From positions 3,968,001 through 4,032,000 of the forward strand of contig NZ_CP014571.1 of NCBI RefSeq assembly GCF_017357425.1: DNA of 64,000 nucleotides, written 5' to 3'. This DNA comes from Arthrobacter sp. D5-1 (lineage in GTDB: Bacteria > Actinomycetota > Actinomycetes > Actinomycetales > Micrococcaceae). The notes below the pieces were generated by a model. It saw only the letters and a program-made list of their open reading frames with translations, had not been told where the DNA came from and did not search any database. Below, one piece after another: positions 59,542 to 64,000 of this stretch. Position numbers and translations under genes: made by a program. Every line of letters begins with the position of its first letter. Position 1 is the first letter of the stretch.

Positions 59542-61065
59542 CTATTTCTGGAGCCTGAGCTTCAGCGCCTTCTTGCTGTGACGAAGATATTGCTCTTCCG
59601 TGGCGTCGGCGGCACTGCGTTCCATGGCGTGCAGGAGGCCATAAGTAAACGCAGCGCTGCTGATGCCGGGCGCAGAACCCAGCTTCAGCAGCTCCGCGCG
59701 GGCCACCACGCTGTCCTGGTGGTCACCGAGGATCGTTTGGATTTTGTGGGCTGCATCCCCCAGCTTCACGGCCCGCTTGCCGTGGACACCTTCAACGGCC
59801 GCGGCGGCAAACCGCAGCTTCTTGGCGGCCTTCCGGACTTCGTGAAACGCTGTGTCACGCCGGGGCCCGACGGCGGCAGCCACCGCGGCGTCATGGCGTT
59901 TGCCGAGGTGCTTGGCGGCTTTGTTGACGAGCTTCGCCGTGGTTTTCCGGGCCTTCGCCTCCCCTTGCGGCGTTACCGGTGGGGCTTCGATGAACGCCTC
60001 GAGTGCGTCCAAGAACTTAAAATACCGGGGGCTGTTCAGGCGGTTCTTGACAGCTCCCATTGCGGTGTCCGCCCTGACAGCCATGCGCTGGTCCAGTTCG
60101 TCGTGCAGCGGGCCCAGTACGAGGTTCGACGGCAGCTCGTCAAGGTGCGTCCTCAAGCGTGCGTGCAGGACCTCCGTGTCACGGTACCGGCCCAAAGTCT
60201 TGGCCAACGACTTCAGCTCGCGCTCAAGTTCCTTCACCGGGGCAGGCTCAAAGAGCTGGCGGTATGAGTGCAAAACCGATCGGACACGGCGGATCACTGA
60301 CCGCATTTGATGGACTGAGTCATCCCGTCCCAACCGCACGTGGGCATCCTGAAGCAGGAGGTCGGCCTCTTGGTCCTGGAGATAGGTGAGTACCGGGGCC
60401 ATTGCCGAGCCCTTGTCATAGGCCTGGTTGCGGCCGTTTCCTTTGAGATCCGGCCATGAATCACCCACGGCAGTAGCCAGCTTGGAGGTTCGGTTGCTGG
60501 GCTTCGCTCCTGCGTCTGAGAGCTGTCCCACGAGGCTTTCCAGGAGCGCATCGTCGGCGCCGTCCTGCGCGGTCAGCTCGACTTCCCACTCCCGCCACTC
60601 CGACCCGCGGGGCTCACCAAGGGAAACCTGGGCCCGTACATAGTCGTCAACGAAGTCGGCCAAACGTTCGCCGCCGTGTCCGTACAGCGCGTAGCTGGTG
60701 CGTTCTGTGGTGAGTGTGGCCACTGCGGCCACTGCATGGCCCCGCGTGTAAGCGAGCACGCGATCCATGAGTTCCACCGGGACCGTGTCAGCGGTGCCCA
60801 GCGGTGCGTGAATCTCCGTCCGCTTCCCGGGACTAAGGGGCAGTTTGAGGTGCCAGCCGGCGTCGGGTCCACCGGTGCGGCGCCGCAACGTTATTCCGCG
60901 GGCAGCCAGGGCGAGGTGGCGGGTATCGAAGTAGATGGCCTCCAGGCTGTAACTTGCCGGTTTACCCACTGCCCCCACCCCGTCGATAGTGTGCAGTTCG
61001 GGCAGCGGAGTCGATGCGTCGGCATCGAACTTCCGCTCGGACTCCACGGTGCTGGACACTGCCAT
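59542..61065 (-). CDS. CYTH and CHAD domain protein
   Basis: 507 residues. N-terminal CYTH domain (1-200): ESERKFD (ExExK), YFDTRHLALAARGITLRRRTGGPDAGWHLKLP. C-terminal CHAD domain (about 215-505): HQMRSVIRRVRSVLHSYRQLF, LGRYRDTEV, HEVRKAAKKLRFAAAAVEG. This is the polyphosphate-binding CHAD helical bundle joined to a triphosphate-tunnel module; the role is probably hydrolysing or handling polyphosphate or triphosphate. Monocistronic. Confidence 0.93.
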   Translation of the reverse strand: MAVSSTVESERKFDADASTPLPELHTIDGVGAVGKPASYSLEAIYFDTRHLALAARGITLRRRTGGPDAGWHLKLPLSPGKRTEIHAPLGTADTVPVELMDRVLAYTRGHAVAAVATLTTERTSYALYGHGGERLADFVDDYVRAQVSLGEPRGSEWREWEVELTAQDGADDALLESLVGQLSDAGAKPSNRTSKLATAVGDSWPDLKGNGRNQAYDKGSAMAPVLTYLQDQEADLLLQDAHVRLGRDDSVHQMRSVIRRVRSVLHSYRQLFEPAPVKELERELKSLAKTLGRYRDTEVLHARLRTHLDELPSNLVLGPLHDELDQRMAVRADTAMGAVKNRLNSPRYFKFLDALEAFIEAPPVTPQGEAKARKTTAKLVNKAAKHLGKRHDAAVAAAVGPRRDTAFHEVRKAAKKLRFAAAAVEGVHGKRAVKLGDAAHKIQTILGDHQDSVVARAELLKLGSAPGISSAAFTYGLLHAMERSAADATEEQYLRHSKKALKLRLQK

Positions 61066-61106
61066 GGCTGTCAGGACTCCCTCTGCCGTTGATGGTGCGT
61101 ACGCCG

Positions 61107-61137
61107 GAGGGCCGGCCCGTAACGGTGGCCGGCCCTC
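61107..61137 (-). terminator. Terminator between SRPBCC and CYTH-CHAD genes
   Basis: Perfect 11-bp stem (61107-61117 with 61127-61137) and a 9-nt loop. Confidence 0.75.
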
Positions 61138-61191
61138 GTTGGAGCTATCTATTGGTGCTGTATCCAGTGTGAGCCAGTCCCGGGCTTCGCG

Positions 61192-61686
61192 CTAGGGACG
61201 GACTCCGGGCGTCTGCCCCGTATCATCCACATCGCCGCCGGATACCGTGCCGCGCCAGGCCCCGGTTTCATGCCCCTGCGCCTCAATGAACTTCTTGAAC
61301 TTGTCCAAGTCGGCACCCACGCGCAGTTCATCGACGTGCAGCGCCGATCCCGCCTTTTCCGCGAGGCTTTCGGGCTCCCAATCGATCGCCACGGTCACTC
61401 GGGTGCGGGCCTCTGCGAGCGGTTCGAAGCTGACCGTGCCTGCATTGCGGGGTCCATCGACGCTTGCCCAACTGACAAGCGCGTCCGGGACCTGCTCAAT
61501 GATTTGGGCGTTGTACTCGCGCTTCACGCCGCCCACGTTCGTCGCGAAATGGAGTGCTGTGTCATCGATCTGTTGCACCGACTCCACACCGTTCATGAAC
61601 TCCGGGAAGGTCTCGAACTGCGTCCACTGGTTGTAGGCGACAGATACGGGGACATCTACATCGATTGACTTGTTGACCGTAGCCAT
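61192..61686 (-). CDS. SRPBCC/cyclase-dehydrase family protein
   Basis: 164 residues. VPVSVAYNQWTQFETFPEFMNGVESVQQIDD, WASVDGPRNAGTVSFEPL and LDKFKKFIEAQGHETGAWRG are recognisably paralogous to the 30910-31593 protein. It probably binds a hydrophobic ligand; these small proteins accompany general-stress genes in Micrococcaceae (inference). AAGGAG precedes the ATG. A short C-terminal extension follows. Confidence 0.88.
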   Translation of the reverse strand: MATVNKSIDVDVPVSVAYNQWTQFETFPEFMNGVESVQQIDDTALHFATNVGGVKREYNAQIIEQVPDALVSWASVDGPRNAGTVSFEPLAEARTRVTVAIDWEPESLAEKAGSALHVDELRVGADLDKFKKFIEAQGHETGAWRGTVSGGDVDDTGQTPGVRP

Positions 61687-61765
61687 AAGGTTGCTCCTTC
61701 GATCGCGTCTCGGGTGCTCGTGCTGTACTGCTGGTGGCGCGCCAGCCAGCTGGCTGCTTAACCAG

Positions 61766-61790
61766 TGGCGCGCCTGTCTAAAGCGCGCCA
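61766..61790. terminator. Hairpin between acidic protein and SRPBCC genes
   Basis: Stem TGGCGCGC/GCGCGCCA (8 bp) with a 9-nt loop. The 12-mer GCGCGCCAGCCA also occurs a second time at about 61737-61748, making a short direct repeat. Confidence 0.45.
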
Positions 61791-61800
61791 GCCAAAGCTC

Positions 61801-62154
61801 TTAGCCGGCGTCGAAACTTTCTTCGTCATCGTCGTTGGGCGACTCTTCCTCGGGAAGGTCGTTGCCACTGCCATCCGGCAGGCTGTCATCGTTGCCGTCG
61901 GGCACGGTGGACTGCTCGGCGTGGGCCTGCTCTTCGGTTCCTCCGAAGCGGCCGGCTCCGGGCTCGCCTGCACTGTCTGAATCCTCCGGATCCAGGTGGC
62001 TGAGGTTCGGCGCGCCGGTACCTTCTCCGAGGCCGGCCTCTTCGATGTCCTCTTCCACGCGGGGCTGTGCCTGGCCTCCGCCGGCTTCCTGCTCTGCCGT
62101 AGGAGTGCCGTAGCCTCCCACTTCCTCTTCCGGTGTGGCATTCTGCTTGTCCAT
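61801..62154 (-). CDS. Acidic low-complexity protein
   Basis: 117 residues, with about one third Asp/Glu and many Gly/Pro/Ser and no hydrophobic segment: a predicted disordered, strongly acidic protein (EEDIEEAGLGEGTG; PEEESPNDDDEESFD). The start at 62154 (MDKQNATPEEE) is favoured by AAGGACAGG upstream. Unknown function; such proteins in actinobacterial general-stress loci may act as desiccation or osmotic protectants, but that is inference. Confidence 0.65.
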   Translation of the reverse strand: MDKQNATPEEEVGGYGTPTAEQEAGGGQAQPRVEEDIEEAGLGEGTGAPNLSHLDPEDSDSAGEPGAGRFGGTEEQAHAEQSTVPDGNDDSLPDGSGNDLPEEESPNDDDEESFDAG

Positions 62155-62305
62155 ATGACCTGTCCTTTCCCTGAGCGGTGGAACGTGTTGATGGAACACT
62201 TCGAACCTATAAGGGTACTTAGTGTCATGTCCATGTCGAGACCAAAATCGTCAGTAATCTTAGCAATTTGTTGACAAACGTTGTATGGTGCGGCCTCGCG
62301 TCATG

Positions 62306-62509
62306 TCAGGACGGCTGCGGCACCTCACACCCGCCCTGAGGGTCCAGGCCCGTGTAATTCAGGGGGCCGGCGACGATATTCAAAGCTATGGTTGCAAACT
62401 GCGAGCACTGCGCAGGCGGGGCGCTGAAATAACCCCGCTGGCCGGCCGCAATTGCGCCGATGACGAGCCAAACTACAACGATCAGCCCGATGATTGAACC
62501 GATGCGCAT
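62306..62509 (-). CDS. Small single-pass membrane protein
   Basis: 67 residues. One N-terminal membrane helix (residues 5-22, IIGLIVVVWLVIGAIAAG) followed by QRGYFSAPPAQCSQFATIALNIVAGPLNYTGLDP, which includes two cysteines. It is not in a recognised family of mine but has consistent GC3 coding bias. Located among stress-like small genes; membrane-tethered with the tail on the outside is probable. Confidence 0.65.
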   Translation of the reverse strand: MRIGSIIGLIVVVWLVIGAIAAGQRGYFSAPPAQCSQFATIALNIVAGPLNYTGLDPQGGCEVPQPS

Positions 62510-62582
62510 TTTCTTCCGCCAATCGCTAAACTGACGACTTTTCAGGAATTAGTGGCAAACACCCGCCAGGGGTCACCAAGAA

Positions 62583-62621
62583 CGCGGCCGCGGACAGGAA
62601 ACCTCCCCGCCCGCGGCCGCG
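62583..62621 (-). terminator. Terminator downstream of Pro/acidic-rich gene
   Basis: Perfect 11-bp GC stem (62583-62593 with 62611-62621), 17-nt loop, 10 bp beyond the stop. Confidence 0.65.
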
Positions 62622-62630
62622 CTGCTCCGA

Positions 62631-62894
62631 TCAATCCGTAGGATTGGTTTCGGTGGTCAGACCACGGTTGTCCGTGGTTCCTTCGTCCTTCTCTTCTGCC
62701 GGCCCTGGCGGGTTGGCTGACTCGCTGGGGCCAGCATCGACGGCGTCGTCCGGACTTTCCGACGAGGCGTCACCTACAGGTACCTGCCCGCTGGATTCAG
62801 GCATCCCCGGATCCCTGGGAATGGGATGGCCGGGGGTGGTGGTTCCATCGCGGACCTGGGCAAAACCGGCAACTTCGCTTGGATCAGTTGTCAT
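62631..62894 (-). CDS. Low-complexity Pro/Ser/acidic protein
   Basis: 87 residues. MTTDPSEVAGFAQVRDGTTTPGHPIP start, then disordered PESSGQVPVGDASSESPDDAVDAGPSESANPPGPAEEKDEG. No domain. Its ATG overlaps the stop of the 52-residue membrane protein (ATGA), which supports translation from this start and an operon. Function unknown. Confidence 0.6.
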   Translation of the reverse strand: MTTDPSEVAGFAQVRDGTTTPGHPIPRDPGMPESSGQVPVGDASSESPDDAVDAGPSESANPPGPAEEKDEGTTDNRGLTTETNPTD

Positions 62895-63049
62895 ACGCGC
62901 GACCGGCCACGGCCAAGAACCCAGCCCAGAAGGGCCAGCACCAAGAGGATGATTCCAACCCACAGCAGGAAGCTGAGGGCTTGGTTGAATCCGCCCACGA
63001 GGAGCAGGATGATCGCGATTACGCCGGCGATTATTAAAAGTGTGTTCAT
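62891..63049 (-). CDS. 52-residue two-helix membrane protein
   Basis: Begins MNTLLIIAGVIAIILLLVGG, with two hydrophobic helices (residues 3-19 and 25-44) linked by GGFNQALSF, and ends in GRGRSRV. Hydropathy and basic tail suggest a small integral membrane protein of the DUF-type stress peptides. The gene is very short, but the ATGA overlap with the next gene and a GTTT-N15-GGGTAC promoter-like element upstream support it. Confidence 0.6.
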   Translation of the reverse strand: MNTLLIIAGVIAIILLLVGGFNQALSFLLWVGIILLVLALLGWVLGRGRSRV

Positions 63050-63171
63050 TGAGCTACGCATCCCTTCAATAAATTTTGTCTATTCAGGAAGGCGTCCGCT
63101 GGTACCCCGATAAGGGGCGCCACCCATGCCAACGGGCACCGATCGAAGAAATAGTTCTCCATATCGCTTTA

Positions 63172-63196
63172 GTACCCTCCGGAATCGGGTTCAAAC
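63172..63196 (-). promoter_or_regulatory. SigB/SigF-like promoter for small membrane protein operon
   Basis: GTTT-N15-GGGTAC on the minus strand, matching the actinobacterial general-stress sigma consensus GTTT-N14-17-GGGTA. It is 123 bp upstream of the 52-residue protein start, so a leader of roughly 115 nt is implied. Confidence 0.45.
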
Positions 63197-63278
63197 GAAA
63201 CCAATACTCCAAAGAAGCACGTCCACAGCATCATGATAGGCGCGCTTTGAGTTGCGGCGAAGTATTTTGACAGGAAAC

Positions 63279-64000
63279 TTAGTAGCCCTTGGCGGAGAAC
63301 GCCCCCAAAGCCCTGCTGATCTCACGCGCGGTGCCGGTGGCCGCCTCACCGTATTCCTGGTATTTGGCGGGGACTATCCTGCTGGAAGGCCCCGAGATGG
63401 AGATGGATCCGGCAGCGACACCGCCCGGCCCCAGCAGCGGCACGCCGATGGAAGTGATCCCCGTACTGAGGCCTTGTTCGTTGATGGAGTACCCACGGGC
63501 ACGTGTGTCCGCGATCATCTCGCGAAGCCGTGTGGGATCCACCACGGTCTGCGGCGTCAGCGCTTCCAGCGGGCCAGCCAGGTAATCGTCAACGAAGGCC
63601 TCGTCAGCAGCCGATAAGTAGGCCATTCCTGTAGAGGAGGCGTGCATCGGCAGGCGCGAACCCAGCGGGAGGAAAGCCCTCAGGACGTGCGGGGTGTCGA
63701 GTCGCTCGATGATGAGCATGTAGCCGCGGTCCGGGACCGCCAAGTGAACCGTTTCCGTCGTGTCCAGCTGCAGCGCGTTCAAGGGGCCCATTGCCGCGTC
63801 ACGGATCACTGATCCGCTGCTGCCACGGCTTGCCACAGCGAAGGCATGGTTGGTCAAAACCCACTTGCCGGCCTGGACCTCGGACTGCGCCACCCAGCCC
63901 AGTTCGGCCAACGTCCTGAGCATACGGAGCACGGTGGCCTTGGGCACGTCCACCTCGCGGCTGAGCTCGGACAAGCCTGCGGGCTGGTTGTCCGAGACTG
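63279..64000 (-). CDS. IclR family transcriptional regulator (5' end off window)
   Basis: 240 residues are visible; the N-terminus continues past the right edge. The HTH is GLSELSREVDVPKATVLRMLRTLAELGWV, with the effector domain from about 80: LNALQLDTTETVHLAVPDRGYMLIIERLD, SSTGMAYLSAADE, ARGYSINEQGLSTGITSIGVPLLGPGG. The last residues (SAKGY) complete the C-terminal helix. The regulated genes lie outside the window, presumably to the right. Confidence 0.92.
   Translation of the reverse strand, partial: VSDNQPAGLSELSREVDVPKATVLRMLRTLAELGWVAQSEVQAGKWVLTNHAFAVASRGSSGSVIRDAAMGPLNALQLDTTETVHLAVPDRGYMLIIERLDTPHVLRAFLPLGSRLPMHASSTGMAYLSAADEAFVDDYLAGPLEALTPQTVVDPTRLREMIADTRARGYSINEQGLSTGITSIGVPLLGPGGVAAGSISISGPSSRIVPAKYQEYGEAATGTAREISRALGAFSAKGY

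Overview
The window comes from a high-GC Gram-positive chromosome. Protein content, frequent GTG/TTG starts, strong GGAGG-type ribosome binding sites and GC-rich perfect-stem terminators all point to an Arthrobacter/Paenarthrobacter-like member of the Micrococcaceae; this is inferred from protein character, not from a database search. I see no rRNA, tRNA, CRISPR array, insertion sequence or prophage. It reads as ordinary accessory chromosome rich in catabolic genes, transporters and their local regulators.

Layout. 1-9605: two back-to-back catabolic units, one with an IclR regulator, an MHS-type transporter, a Gfo/Idh/MocA dehydrogenase and a flavin/Fe-S oxidoreductase, the other with a LysR regulator, YciI, a zinc alcohol dehydrogenase and a KstD-like flavoprotein. 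Together they look like a route for an alicyclic or polyol-like substrate. 9731-16519: class I amidotransferase, MFS exporter, ammonium transporter, DUF1992 protein and a SulP-carbonic anhydrase fusion. 16797-18953: a secreted beta-propeller/Ig/VCBS protein. 19066-22264: an overlapping operon of acyl-CoA dehydrogenase-like protein, PIG-L deacetylase fused to a methyltransferase, and a family 2 glycosyltransferase, which I cannot assign to any described pathway. 22261-23788: adenylate kinase paralogue, SRPBCC and ArsR.

23938-33699 is a carbohydrate and catabolic region. It has a PL26-like exo-rhamnogalacturonan lyase and a secreted PL11 rhamnogalacturonan lyase whose promoters share the same pair of LacI-type operators. 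Between them lies an RpiR-controlled MFS/GAF/amidohydrolase unit. 34067-44513: luciferase-like monooxygenases around a MetNIQ importer, rhodanese, MFS, GNAT and aldo/keto reductase. 44759-47963: a small protein, a processive GT2 synthase, a 58-residue protein made almost entirely of a sortase-type LAVTG signal, and a convergent secreted GH16 enzyme. 48216-53016: Nudix, a frameshifted SDR with divergent TetR, alpha/beta hydrolase, XRE/membrane pair, MOSC and an orphan protein. 53068-56771: a heterodimeric ABC exporter. 56927-64000: PASTA lipoprotein, azoreductase/HxlR pair, chloroperoxidase-like hydrolase, CYTH-CHAD protein, a run of small acidic and membrane proteins, and a partial IclR regulator.

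The most notable observations are the shared operators of the two pectin lyases, two copies of a 90-nt palindromic element (one of which can hide a ribosome binding site), the GT2 plus mini-sorting-signal locus, the ACAD/PIG-L-methyltransferase/GT2 operon, an ArsR start codon buried in a perfect 18-nt palindrome, and a single-base frameshift near the end of the SDR gene.
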